Below, piece after piece: positions 16,260-24,581 of a DNA stretch of 45,822 bases. Location: the NCBI GenBank assembly GCA_964632795.1, contig CAZWEZ010000019.1, positions 1 to 45,822 on the forward strand, in the 5' to 3' direction. The stretch comes from CAZWEZ01 sp964632795 (lineage in GTDB: Bacteria > Pseudomonadota > Alphaproteobacteria > Rhodospirillales > 2-02-FULL-58-16). Under the pieces are notes generated by a model. That model was given only the letters and a program-made list of their open reading frames with translations, made no database searches and was not told the DNA's origin. Numbering within the stretch: the stretch's first letter is position 1; the number at the start of each line of letters is the position of its first letter. Both the position numbers and the translations under genes were made by a program.

Positions 16260-17158
16260 CTGGCTTCCGCCCGCCGCCCGGCCGCGGCCAGCGCATCGCG
16301 GACCACGGCCTTGACCAGTTGGCGCCGGTAGCCGGCGCTCGCCCGGTGATCGGAGATCGGCGCGCAGGCTTCGCCTGCGGCTTCCGCCGAGGCGTCCAAC
16401 CCGGCCTCGCTCAACGGACGGCCGACCAGCATCGCCGCGGCCTCGGCGACTTCCACCGCGGTCGGAGCCACGGCGCCGAGAGCCAGCCGGGCGGCGGCCA
16501 CGGTGCGGCCATCGGCTTCGAAGCGAAGCCGGGCGGCGGCGCTGGCGAACGCCAGATCGAGGGCCTGGCGCTGGGTGAAGCGCACGAAGGCGCTGGTCTC
16601 GCGGGCCGCCAGCCGGGACAGCGAGACCGCCGCCACCAGCTCGCCGTCGCCCAGCCCGGTGTCGCCGGGGCCGACCAGGAAGTCCTCGAGGGGGAGCCGG
16701 CGCCGGTCGCCCGAGGGGCCGACAACCTCGACCTCGGCATCATGGACCAGCAATCCCGGGAGGGTGTCGCCGGCGGGCGAGGCGGTGCAGACGTTGCCGA
16801 CCAGCGTCGCCTGGTTGCGAAGCTGCACCGAGCCGATCGAGCGCGCGCCATCGAAGACCGCCGGGGCGGCGGCGCGGAAGGCCGGCGAGCGGACGATGCT
16901 GGCCAGGGTGACCGCCGCCCCCACCCTGAGCGGCTCGCCGCCGGTCTCCAGGGCGCGCAGTTCCTCGACCCCGCCCGTCCACACCAACCGCCGGGGCTCG
17001 CCCCGCTGGCTGGCCCACAACAGGATGTCGGTGCCCCCGGCGAAGGGATGGGCGCCTTCGGCCAGATGCCCAAGCACCTCCTCGAGGGCGGTCGGGCAAT
17101 GGAGCTCGAGCTCGGGCAGGCGGCTGGGGCGGAGGGTCGAAGAAGTCGCTGACAACAT
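16256..17158 (-). CDS. molybdenum hydroxylase medium (FAD) subunit
   Basis: This is the FAD-binding subunit, 300 aa. The FAD motif AGGTDILLW and the second flavin loop NQATLVGNVCTASPAGDTLP (family form TIGGN) are present, followed by the C-terminal CO-dehydrogenase flavoprotein domain (FVRFTQRQALDLAFASAAA). It is the first gene of the long minus-strand operon that ends with cofGH. Its start lies about 60 bases from the left arm of the inverted repeat bracketing the divergent LysR gene, so that element is placed to control it. Confidence 0.94.
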   Translation of the reverse strand: MLSATSSTLRPSRLPELELHCPTALEEVLGHLAEGAHPFAGGTDILLWASQRGEPRRLVWTGGVEELRALETGGEPLRVGAAVTLASIVRSPAFRAAAPAVFDGARSIGSVQLRNQATLVGNVCTASPAGDTLPGLLVHDAEVEVVGPSGDRRRLPLEDFLVGPGDTGLGDGELVAAVSLSRLAARETSAFVRFTQRQALDLAFASAAARLRFEADGRTVAAARLALGAVAPTAVEVAEAAAMLVGRPLSEAGLDASAEAAGEACAPISDHRASAGYRRQLVKAVVRDALAAAGRRAEAR

Positions 17159-17216
17159 TCACATCCATTGCAATACAACCGCGTCCAAGCCAGTAGATAC
17201 CGGTTGCGGACGGTGC

Positions 17217-17261
17217 GTAAACTTGAAAAAAAATTGGAGTTGCGTAACAATACCTTCATGC
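17217..17261 (+). repeat. 45-bp inverted repeat, left arm (possible regulator site)
   Basis: This arm matches the reverse complement of 18173-18217 at 35 of 45 positions with no gaps. Conserved blocks are GTAAAC, TGAAAAA, ATTGG, GCGTAACA and TCATGC. The lysR ATG lies in the last block. It sits in the lysR/Mo-hydroxylase divergent region, as expected for a LysR operator. Confidence 0.65.
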
Positions 17262-18178
17262 AAAGCCTACACGCGAAACTGCCGCCGATGAACACCCTCG
17301 CGGCCTTCGAGTCCTCCGCGCGCCACCTCAGTTTCACCCGCGCCGGCGAGGAATTGCAGATCAGCCGCGAGGCGGTCAGCCGCAAGATCCGAATTCTCGA
17401 GAACCATCTCGGGGTCAAGCTTTTCGTCCGCCTTTACCGGGCCCTGAAACTGACCGAGGCGGGCGAGGCGTTCCACTCGACGGTGGTCGGAAGCCTGGAA
17501 GACATCGCCCACACGACCGCCGAGTTGCGGCGCCTGACCCAGCCGACCAAGATCACGATCACCGCCACCATCGCCATAGCCTCGTTCTGGCTCACCCAGC
17601 GCCTTCCCCGCTACCGCGAGGAACACCCGGAAGCGGAGATTCACGTCACCGTGGCCGACGAGCCGATCAACCTGGTCGGCGAAGGCATCGACATCGGCCT
17701 GCGCTACGGCGACGGGAACTGGTCGGGGCTCAAGGCGACCAAGCTGTTCGATGTCATGTCGTTTCCGGTGTGCTCGCCCGGATACCTCCGCGACGCCCCT
17801 CCCATCGAGACCCCGCGGGACCTCCTGGACCAAACCCTGCTGTACCTGGACGGGACGATGCATTCGCACGAGAACTGGGATTGGTGGGTGGGGAATTTCG
17901 GCCTCCAAATGCCGGACTCGGTCCGCGCCGTCAGGTTCAACAGCTACGCCAACGTCATCCAGGCCGCCCTGGAAGGCCAGGGCGTCGCCCTCGGGTTCAG
18001 CCACATCAACGGCGACCTGCTGTCCAAAGGGCTGCTGGTGCGGCCCATCGAGGATACGTGCTTCAAGGGCTACGCCGTCTACCTGGTGGTTCCCGGCGGC
18101 GTCACGCCGACCCCGAACACCCGCCGGTTCTTCGACTGGATCGTCAGTGAAGCGGAGTCGGAGCCGGAATTCGCATGA
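17258..18178 (+). CDS. LysR-family transcriptional regulator (GcvA-like)
   Basis: This is a LysR-type regulator, 306 aa. An N-terminal winged helix (MNTLAAFESSARHLSFTRAG, then EELQISREAVSRKIRILE) is followed by a type 2 periplasmic-binding-like effector domain (GIDIGLRYGDGNWSGL; the SYANVIQAALEGQGVALGF stretch). It resembles the GcvA subgroup. The ATG at 17258 lacks a strong ribosome-binding site; an ATG at 17288 is an alternative. It lies between the molybdenum hydroxylase/F420 operon (divergent) and the LLM oxidoreductase group (same strand). A 45-bp inverted repeat overlaps its start and its stop, which suggests it regulates both sides. The effector is unknown. Confidence 0.9.
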   Translation: MQSLHAKLPPMNTLAAFESSARHLSFTRAGEELQISREAVSRKIRILENHLGVKLFVRLYRALKLTEAGEAFHSTVVGSLEDIAHTTAELRRLTQPTKITITATIAIASFWLTQRLPRYREEHPEAEIHVTVADEPINLVGEGIDIGLRYGDGNWSGLKATKLFDVMSFPVCSPGYLRDAPPIETPRDLLDQTLLYLDGTMHSHENWDWWVGNFGLQMPDSVRAVRFNSYANVIQAALEGQGVALGFSHINGDLLSKGLLVRPIEDTCFKGYAVYLVVPGGVTPTPNTRRFFDWIVSEAESEPEFA

Positions 18179-18217
18179 TGGAACTGTTACGCCGAGCCAA
18201 TCCTTTTTCACGTTTAC
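18173..18217 (-). repeat. 45-bp inverted repeat, right arm (possible regulator site)
   Basis: This is the partner of the left arm at 17217-17261 (35/45 identical, opposite orientation). It overlaps the lysR stop codon and ends about 70 bases before the LLM oxidoreductase start, which is an operator-like position. Confidence 0.65.
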
Positions 18218-18286
18218 CCGTCCCCGGTTAATCACTATGACCTCTTCAGCTTCCGAACCCGCAAGCGCCAAGAGGAGACCGCCGAA

Positions 18287-19288
18287 ATGAAGGTTGGAGT
18301 GTCGCTTGGAATCAGCCATCGCGAGCCCATCTCGCACACCGTCGAAGTCGTCCGCGACGCCGAAGAGCTGGGTTTCGACAGCGCCTGGATCGCCGACGTC
18401 CAGCTTTCGATGAAGGACTGCTATTCGGCGCTCACGCTGTGCGCGGCGAACACCTCGACGATCCTGCTGGGGACCGGCGTCACCAACCCGGTGACCCGCC
18501 ATCCGACGACCATCGCCAATGCCTTCACCGCGCTTCAGGAGGTCAGTGGCGGGCGCGCCGTGATCGGCATGGGAAGCGGATGGACGGGTGTCTATTCGAT
18601 CGGCCTCAAGCCGGCGACCATCAAGTATCTCGAGGAATCGATCGTCAATATCCGCAAGCTGTGTTCCGGCGAGGAGGTCGTGGGAGCGGACGGCGCGCCC
18701 TATCACCTGGTCACCGCGACCGGCAAGATCCCGATCTTCATCGCCGCCAACCAGCCGAAGATCCTGGGCATGTGCGGGCGGGTCGCCGACGGCGTGATCC
18801 TGATGGGCGGCGCCAACGCGGAATTCACGCAATGGCAGATCGACCATGTCCGGCGCGGCGCCGAAGAGGTGGGGCGGAACTTCGAGGACATCCAGCTCCA
18901 CCTGTGGGCGGCCATCGGGATCTCCGAGGACCGCGCCCAGGCGATCGACGACGTCGGCCACTGGGTCGCCTCGCAGGCCGAGACCTTCAACAAGTGGCGC
19001 CACCTTCCCGAGTTCCTCCATCCCTTCAAGAAGGACTTCGAACGGGCCGGTGAAACCTACGACCGCCTCGAGCACATGTCCCAGCACGCCGGCCACAAGG
19101 ACGCCGTTTCGCCCGAGTTCGCCGAATACGTGGCCATCGTCGGAACCGCCGAGGAGTGCCTGGACAGGATCCGGATGTTGGAGAAGCTGGGGCTCCATGG
19201 CGTGACCCTGGCCTTCCGGGCCGGCGCCGGGGGCAGGCGGAAGCGCATGGAGGAGATCCGGGACGGCATCATCAAGCACCTGAAGTAG
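18287..19288 (+). CDS. LLM-class (luciferase-like) oxidoreductase, probably F420-dependent
   Basis: This is a luciferase-like TIM-barrel oxidoreductase, 333 aa. The N-terminal strand and helix (EVVRDAEELGFDSAWIAD), the TNPVTRHPTTIANAFTALQE segment with GRAVIGMGSGW and the PIFIAANQPKILGMCGRVAD strand follow the Mer/F420-dependent reductase subgroup. Such enzymes use F420 or FMN to reduce or dehydrogenate small organic substrates. The neighbouring operon makes F420 and an F420:NADP oxidoreductase, so F420 is the likely cofactor; this is inference. An AAGAGGAG site precedes the ATG. It is first in a plus-strand group with the hydrolase, crotonase, SDR and ligase. Confidence 0.87.
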   Translation: MKVGVSLGISHREPISHTVEVVRDAEELGFDSAWIADVQLSMKDCYSALTLCAANTSTILLGTGVTNPVTRHPTTIANAFTALQEVSGGRAVIGMGSGWTGVYSIGLKPATIKYLEESIVNIRKLCSGEEVVGADGAPYHLVTATGKIPIFIAANQPKILGMCGRVADGVILMGGANAEFTQWQIDHVRRGAEEVGRNFEDIQLHLWAAIGISEDRAQAIDDVGHWVASQAETFNKWRHLPEFLHPFKKDFERAGETYDRLEHMSQHAGHKDAVSPEFAEYVAIVGTAEECLDRIRMLEKLGLHGVTLAFRAGAGGRRKRMEEIRDGIIKHLK

Positions 19289-19349
19289 GCGCCGGGGCGC
19301 CGGCAGGAAACGGGAGGCGGCCATTCCCGAGACGCCAGGAGAAGCCGGA

Positions 19350-20111
19350 ATGGACGGCCGGGGGACGACCGTGGTCCTGATCCATGGCCTGTCCGAGGAA
19401 CGCTCGGTATGGGAGAGGCAGGCGTCTTTCCTGCGCCGCCGCTCGATGGATGTCGTGACCTACGACGTCAGGGGGTTCGGGACCAGCCCGGTGGGCGCCG
19501 GGGACGGCACGGTGCGCCAGATGGCGGACGACCTGGCCCAGCTTCTCAGCGCCCTCGGCGGCGCTCCCGCCTGGCTGGTCGGGTTCTCCATGGGCGGCGT
19601 CATCGCCCAGCGGTTCGCGCTCGACTTCGCCGACCTGACCCGAGGGCTGGTCCTCCTCGCCAGTTCCTGTTCGGTCGGCCGCGGCGGAGTGGATTTCTTC
19701 CGGACCCGCCTCGAACAGGCGGCGAGCGGCGGCCTCGAGGCGCTGGGGGCGATCAACGCCGAAGACGCCCGGGGATGTTTCGCCACCGGCGACGAGAGCC
19801 TGATCGCCGAGTACCGGCGGCTGCGCACGGCAGCGGTCAGGGACGTCGAGGGATACCTGAATGCGGGCCGGGCGATGCTGGACCTCGCCAAGAACCCCTT
19901 GACGCCGCGCCTCGGCGCCATCGCCCGGCCGACCCTGGTGATCGCCGGCGAGCTCGATCCATACTGCCCGCCCAAGGCCTCGGGGATGATCGCCACCGCC
20001 ATTCCCGGGGCCCGATTCGAGGTCGTCCCGGGGGTCGGCCACTGCTTTCACTGGGAGGCCAGCGAGACCACCAACCGACTGATCCACGGCTTCATCGACG
20101 GCCGGGACTGA
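19350..20111 (+). CDS. alpha/beta-fold hydrolase
   Basis: This is an alpha/beta hydrolase, 253 aa. The oxyanion segment LIHGLSEERSVWERQ, nucleophile elbow GFSMGG (Ser80), the acid in GELDPYCPP and the His in VGVGHCFHWE form a complete catalytic set. Short length and absence of a signal peptide point to a cytoplasmic esterase, lactonase or C-C hydrolase. It lies between the LLM oxidoreductase and a crotonase with gaps of 61 and 13 bases, so it probably hydrolyses an intermediate (for example a lactone or enol) of the same pathway. The substrate is unknown. Confidence 0.88.
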   Translation: MDGRGTTVVLIHGLSEERSVWERQASFLRRRSMDVVTYDVRGFGTSPVGAGDGTVRQMADDLAQLLSALGGAPAWLVGFSMGGVIAQRFALDFADLTRGLVLLASSCSVGRGGVDFFRTRLEQAASGGLEALGAINAEDARGCFATGDESLIAEYRRLRTAAVRDVEGYLNAGRAMLDLAKNPLTPRLGAIARPTLVIAGELDPYCPPKASGMIATAIPGARFEVVPGVGHCFHWEASETTNRLIHGFIDGRD

Positions 20112-20124
20112 AGGGACACCGAAG

Positions 20125-20919
20125 ATGAGCGAAGACAAGGGATTCCAGGAGGAGACGCCGCTGATCTGGGAGAAACGCGGCCACGTGGCGCTGCTGACGC
20201 TGAACCGGCCCCAGGCGATGAACGCGTTCACCCTGGAATCGATGGAGGAACACCGCCGGCGGCTGGAGGAATTCGACGCCGACGACGATCTGCGGGTGCT
20301 GGTCTACACCGGACAGGGACGCGCCTTCTCGACCGGGATCGACATCAAGAAGGCGCCGGACTTCCTGTACTGGGACGCCGAGATCCGCAACCGCTACTGG
20401 GTCACCCCCCTTTCGCTGAAGATCGCCAAGCCGACGATCGCCGCGATCAACGGCTACGCCTTCGGCGGCGGCCTGGAGCTGGCGCTCGGCTGCGACATGC
20501 GGGTCGCCGCCGAAGGCGCGGTGATGGGGCTGCCGGAGGCCAAGTTGGGCGCCCTGCCGGGAGGCGGCGGGACCCAGACCCTTCCCCGGCTGGTCGGTCT
20601 CGGCGACGCCCTGATGATGATGCTGACCGGCGAGTCGATCACCGCCGAAGAGGCCCTTCGCTTGCGGCTGGTCCAGAAGGTGGTGCCGGGCGAACGGCTG
20701 CTCGACGAGGCGATGCGGATCGCCGAGGCGATCTGCGAAAACGGCCAGACCGCGGTCCGCCTGATCAAGGAAGTCGCCATGCTGGGACTCACCATGGGGT
20801 TGGCGGACGCGCTGTGGCTCGAGCAGATTTATTTCCAGCGCGGGCGGATCCTGGCCGAAGACGAGATCACCGAGCGGATCCGCGCATTCCAGGACAGAAG
20901 CAAGAAGAAGGGGGGCTGA
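20125..20919 (+). CDS. enoyl-CoA hydratase/isomerase (crotonase) family protein
   Basis: This is a crotonase-family protein, 264 aa. The core features are LLTLNRPQAMNAFTLESMEE, the oxyanion loop GRAFSTGIDIKKAP, AINGYAFGGGLELALGCDMR, and the catalytic-Glu region GLPEAKLGALPGGGGTQTLP, where both Glu positions of hydratases appear available. The 13-base gap to the hydrolase and 5-base gap to the SDR indicate one operon. With the SDR downstream it could hydrate a cyclic or branched enoyl-CoA whose hydroxyl is then oxidised. The nearest named analogues I can suggest are BadK or BadI of alicyclic acid degradation, without certainty. Confidence 0.87.
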   Translation: MSEDKGFQEETPLIWEKRGHVALLTLNRPQAMNAFTLESMEEHRRRLEEFDADDDLRVLVYTGQGRAFSTGIDIKKAPDFLYWDAEIRNRYWVTPLSLKIAKPTIAAINGYAFGGGLELALGCDMRVAAEGAVMGLPEAKLGALPGGGGTQTLPRLVGLGDALMMMLTGESITAEEALRLRLVQKVVPGERLLDEAMRIAEAICENGQTAVRLIKEVAMLGLTMGLADALWLEQIYFQRGRILAEDEITERIRAFQDRSKKKGG

Positions 20920-20924
20920 AGACC

Positions 20925-21725
20925 ATGGACTTGGGATTGCAAGGCAAGACGGCCATCGTCACCGGCGGCGCCTCGAACATCGGCAAGGCGATCGCGCTCG
21001 GGCTGTTCGCGGAGGGCGCCAACGTCGTCATCGCCGACCTCGACCAGGCGCAGGCCGAGCGCGTGGTCGCCAACCTCGAGGCATCGCGCCCGGGCGGCGC
21101 GTTGTTCGTCAACACCGACGTCGGCGAACGGACCCAGGTCGAGGCCCTGGCCGCCCGGACGCTGGAGGCGTTCGGCCACATCGACATCCTGGTCAACAAC
21201 GCCGGATGGACCAACAACGGCTATTTCCTGGAGAAGCCCTACCGGGACTTCGAGCGCGAGATCGACATCAACCTGTGGGGGCCGATCCACTGCGTGAGGG
21301 CGGTGGCGCCGTCGATGATCGAAAGGTCGTACGGCAAGATCATCACCATCGGCTCGGACGCCGGGCGCGTCGGCGAGTTCAAGGAGGCGGTCTACGGCGC
21401 CTGCAAGGGCGGGGTCATCGCGCTGAGCAAGGCCCTGGCGCGCGAGTTCGGCAAGCACAACGTGACCGTCAACGTGGTCTGTCCGGGCCTGACCCTGCCC
21501 GAGAATCCCGAGGACGCGGGGGTCAACAGCCTGTGGCACAGCGACAGTCCGCAAAACAAGCTGTTCCGCGACGAAGACGTGCTGGCCAAGGTGGTCCGCC
21601 AATATCCCCTGAGGCGGCACGGGGTGCCCGGCGACATCGTGCCGATGGTGCTGCTGCTGTCCTCGGACGTGTCGTCCTACGTCACCGGCCAGGTGATCAG
21701 CGTGAGTGGCGGTTATGCCATGTGA
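20925..21725 (+). CDS. short-chain dehydrogenase, BadH-like
   Basis: This is an NAD(P)-dependent short-chain dehydrogenase, 266 aa. The cofactor loop TGGASNIGKAI, VDILVNNAG-type motif (DILVNNAGWTNNG), the catalytic Ser in ITIGSDAGRVG and Tyr-x3-Lys (VYGACKGG) are present, with NVVCPG and the C-terminal GQVISVSGGY. The SDAGRVG...EAVYGACKGG and NVVCPG stretches resemble 2-hydroxycyclohexanecarboxyl-CoA dehydrogenase (BadH). The ATG at 20925 gives the standard N-terminus. It follows the crotonase by 5 bases and overlaps the ligase start, so hydration followed by oxidation of an acyl-CoA is a reasonable reading. Confidence 0.9.
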   Translation: MDLGLQGKTAIVTGGASNIGKAIALGLFAEGANVVIADLDQAQAERVVANLEASRPGGALFVNTDVGERTQVEALAARTLEAFGHIDILVNNAGWTNNGYFLEKPYRDFEREIDINLWGPIHCVRAVAPSMIERSYGKIITIGSDAGRVGEFKEAVYGACKGGVIALSKALAREFGKHNVTVNVVCPGLTLPENPEDAGVNSLWHSDSPQNKLFRDEDVLAKVVRQYPLRRHGVPGDIVPMVLLLSSDVSSYVTGQVISVSGGYAM

Positions 21726-23340
21726 TGCCTACCGCAAGGAGGGCTACTGGAGCGACCGCCTGATCACCGATTTCTTCGAGGACGCGCTCGAGAGGTCTCC
21801 GGGGAAGGTCGCCGTTAAGGACGACCGCTTCGGCGCCCTGACGTACGGCGAACTGGCGCCGAAGGTCGCCCGGTTGGCCGCCGCCCTGGAGGCACGGGGC
21901 GTCGAGCGGGGCGACAGGTTCGTCATCGCGATGCCCAACTGGCAGCACGTCCCGGCGTTGGTGCTGGCCCTCACGTATGTCGGCGCGACCTGCGTCCATA
22001 TGCCGGTCACCGGGGGAGAGCACGAGTTCTCCGGCGTCCTCGGGATCACCGAAGCCAAGGGCATCGTGGTCCCCGAAGAGTTCGCAGGCGTCGATTACGT
22101 GTCGCTGATCGGCGGCATCGCGGCCAGGTTCGACTCCCTCGAGATCCTGGTTGCGGTCGGTGGAGAGCGCCGGGAGCCGGGATGGGTGAGCTTCGATCGG
22201 CTGCTGTCGGAGGCTCCCAAGGGCGGCCCCTGGCCGGGCCGGCGACTGTCGCCTTCGGAGGTCTCGCTGCTGCTGTTCACCTCGGGGTCTTCCGGGGATC
22301 CCAAGGGGGTGATGCACAGCTCGAACTCGATCGGCGCCTTGAACACGACGGTGGCGCCGATCTACGCCATGGGTCCCGAGGAGGTGATCTTCATGGGCGC
22401 GCCGCTGGGCTACTCGGCGGGTTACGCGCACGGGCTCAGGCTCGCCTTGTATCTGGGGGCGACGCTGGTCCTCCAGGAATCGTGGGATGCCGGGCGGGCC
22501 CTGGAAACCATGGCCCGGGAAAAGGCGACCTTCACCCTGACCACGCCGACGCTGCTGCGCGATCTGCTTGAGAACGAGTCGTTCCCGGTTCATGCCGGCG
22601 ACCTGGCGCTGCGGCTCATCTTCTGCGGCGGCACCTACGTGCCGGGCGACCTGCTGCGTTCGGCGCGCGACAAGCTGCCCGACACGCTGACCTCGGTGAT
22701 CTGGGGCATGACCGAGGGCATCGGCACCGCGTGCCGGCCCGATACGCCCCCCGAGCGCGTCGTCGGCACCGACGGCCGGCCGTTCCTGGGGACCGAGCTC
22801 AGGATCCTCGCCGAGGACGGCACCGAGGCCCCGGCGGGCACCGAAGGCGACCTGGTGATGCGGGGCCCCCAGTTGTTCCGGGGCTATTACAAAAGGCCGG
22901 AACTGAACGTCGACGTCTTCCTGCCCGGGGGATGGTTCCGGACCGGCGACGTGGCGTCGATCGACGCCGAGGGCTTCGTCAAGATCAGCGGCCGCCGCAA
23001 GGACCTCATCATCCGCGGCGGCGCCAACATCGTGCCGGCGGAGATCGAGGAACTGCTGAGCGGCGATCCGAGGATTGGCCAGTTGGCGGTGGTCGGCATG
23101 CCCGATGAGCGCCTGGGCGAACGCGTCTGCGCCTGCGTCGTCCCCGCGGCGGGCGGCGACAACCTGACGCTGGAGGACATCGTCGACATCGTCCGCCGCC
23201 AGGGGCTGTCGAAACAGAAGTGGCCCGAGCGCCTGGAGCTCATGAAGGCGCTGCCGGCGACCTCGGCGGGGAAACTCAAGCGCCCGGCCCTGCGCGACTA
23301 CGTGCGCCAAAAAATCGAAGCGGAAACCGCCGAAACCTAA
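21715..23340 (+). CDS. acyl-CoA synthetase (AMP-forming), AliA-like
   Basis: This is an AMP-forming acyl/aryl-CoA ligase, 541 aa. Motifs in order are LLFTSGSSGDPKGVMHSS (adenylate loop), IWGMTEG, GWFRTGDVASID, the hinge GRRKDLIIRGGANIVPAEIE, and the catalytic Lys in SAGKLKRPAL. The overall layout (YWSDRLITDFFEDAL start) resembles cyclohexanecarboxylate-CoA ligases such as AliA, but the substrate cannot be fixed. The ATG at 21715 overlaps the SDR end by 11 bases. The gene ends tail-to-tail with the CoA-transferase on the other strand, the two overlapping by 4 bases. Confidence 0.9.
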   Translation: MPCDAYRKEGYWSDRLITDFFEDALERSPGKVAVKDDRFGALTYGELAPKVARLAAALEARGVERGDRFVIAMPNWQHVPALVLALTYVGATCVHMPVTGGEHEFSGVLGITEAKGIVVPEEFAGVDYVSLIGGIAARFDSLEILVAVGGERREPGWVSFDRLLSEAPKGGPWPGRRLSPSEVSLLLFTSGSSGDPKGVMHSSNSIGALNTTVAPIYAMGPEEVIFMGAPLGYSAGYAHGLRLALYLGATLVLQESWDAGRALETMAREKATFTLTTPTLLRDLLENESFPVHAGDLALRLIFCGGTYVPGDLLRSARDKLPDTLTSVIWGMTEGIGTACRPDTPPERVVGTDGRPFLGTELRILAEDGTEAPAGTEGDLVMRGPQLFRGYYKRPELNVDVFLPGGWFRTGDVASIDAEGFVKISGRRKDLIIRGGANIVPAEIEELLSGDPRIGQLAVVGMPDERLGERVCACVVPAAGGDNLTLEDIVDIVRRQGLSKQKWPERLELMKALPATSAGKLKRPALRDYVRQKIEAETAET

Positions 23341-24581
23341 CCTGCCAGGGCTCGCCAGTCGTCGCCCAGGCGGTCGCGGAAGGGCGGCGCGGCGATCTCG
23401 ATCAGGGCCTCGGCGCGGGCGTGGCGGGACAGGTGGCGGATGCGCCGGGCGCCGTATTCGGTGACCACGTAATCGATGTCGGTGCGCAACGCCGTGGCCG
23501 CGGTGTGGGGGGCCAGCGCGGCGACGATGCGCGACCTCATGCCCCCCCCGGCGGTCGCCTTGAGGGCGATGATCGAGCGGCCGCCCGGCGACAGCGCGGC
23601 GCCGCGCATCATGTCGACGGAGCCCCCGGTGCCGCTGACCTGCCGGCCCTCCAGCATGTCGGCGTTGAGCTGGCCGAAGAGGTCGATCTCCAACGCCGAG
23701 TTGATCGACACGAAGTTGTCGATGCCCCGGATGACGCCGACGTCGTGGGTGTGGCTTACCGGCCGCAAGGAAATCTCCGGGGCCTGGCCGGCCCACTCGA
23801 TCAGCTCCCGGCTGCCCAGCGTCACGCCGCCGACGATCTTGCCGCCGATGTTGCCGGCCCTGGCCAGGGCCATCACGCCGTCGGCGATCATCCCCGAATG
23901 GACCCCGAGGTCGTTGCGCTCGCCGAGCGCCGCCAGGGCGGCGTCGGGAATGGCGCCGATGCCGATCTGGATGGTGTCGCCGTCGCCGACCAGTTCGCCG
24001 ACATGGCCGCCGATCGCGCGCGCCGCATCGTCGACCTTGGCTAGGGGGAAGGTCGCCACCGGCCGCTCGCAGGGGACCGCGAAGTCGAGCCGCGCCAGGG
24101 GCAGCGTGGGGGCGTCGGCGGGGGCCGGCTGGCGGGGGTTGATCTCGCCGATCACCAGCCCCGCCTTGTCGAGCACCGCCGGCAGGAAGTCGGCGCTGAC
24201 GCCCTGGGAGACGATGTTGTCCTTGCCGGGCGGAGGAAGTTGGACGATGACGGCGTCGATCTCCAGCTCGTGCTCCAGGTAATCGAAGATCGCGCGGTAT
24301 TGCAGGGGCACGAAGTCGACCCGCCCGGCGGCCACCGACTCCCGGTTCTGGGGCGTCGCGAGGAACGCCGTCGAGCGGGCCTCGGGATGAAGCGCCGAGA
24401 AGTCGACGCCGTTGATCCCGGGCACCGAGACCGAGACGAAACGGACCCCGGCGCAACACTCGCTCCGGCGGGCCAGGGCGTCGAGGATCTCGCCGGGCTC
24501 GGCGGTCGCCCCGGCGACGAACACGCACATCCCGGGTTTCAGCTTGGCGGCGGCCTCCTCGGCGTCGATCCACGCCGTCAT
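23337..24581 (-). CDS. acetyl-CoA hydrolase/CoA-transferase family protein
   Basis: This is a family I CoA-transferase/acetyl-CoA hydrolase (4-hydroxybutyrate CoA-transferase subgroup), 414 aa. The N-terminal half has KPGMCVFVAGATAEP; the C-terminal half has the IGIGAIPDAALAAL loop, LNADMLEGRQVSGTGGSVD and the DYVVTEYGARRI segment, where the CoA-binding and catalytic regions lie. The ATG at 24581 overlaps the amidase stop. With the adjacent CoA ligase, the module has two ways of making CoA esters. Which acid it activates is not evident. Confidence 0.88.
   Translation of the reverse strand: MTAWIDAEEAAAKLKPGMCVFVAGATAEPGEILDALARRSECCAGVRFVSVSVPGINGVDFSALHPEARSTAFLATPQNRESVAAGRVDFVPLQYRAIFDYLEHELEIDAVIVQLPPPGKDNIVSQGVSADFLPAVLDKAGLVIGEINPRQPAPADAPTLPLARLDFAVPCERPVATFPLAKVDDAARAIGGHVGELVGDGDTIQIGIGAIPDAALAALGERNDLGVHSGMIADGVMALARAGNIGGKIVGGVTLGSRELIEWAGQAPEISLRPVSHTHDVGVIRGIDNFVSINSALEIDLFGQLNADMLEGRQVSGTGGSVDMMRGAALSPGGRSIIALKATAGGGMRSRIVAALAPHTAATALRTDIDYVVTEYGARRIRHLSRHARAEALIEIAAPPFRDRLGDDWRALAG

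Noticed and set aside
17217..18217. Invertible DNA switch at lysR
   Set aside because: The arms are only 78% identical and no recombinase gene is nearby; operator sites fit better.
21697..24573. A 958-codon minus-strand open frame
   Set aside because: It is antisense to the acyl-CoA ligase and frame-shifted relative to the CoA-transferase; low-complexity Arg/Gly/Pro content is typical of shadows.
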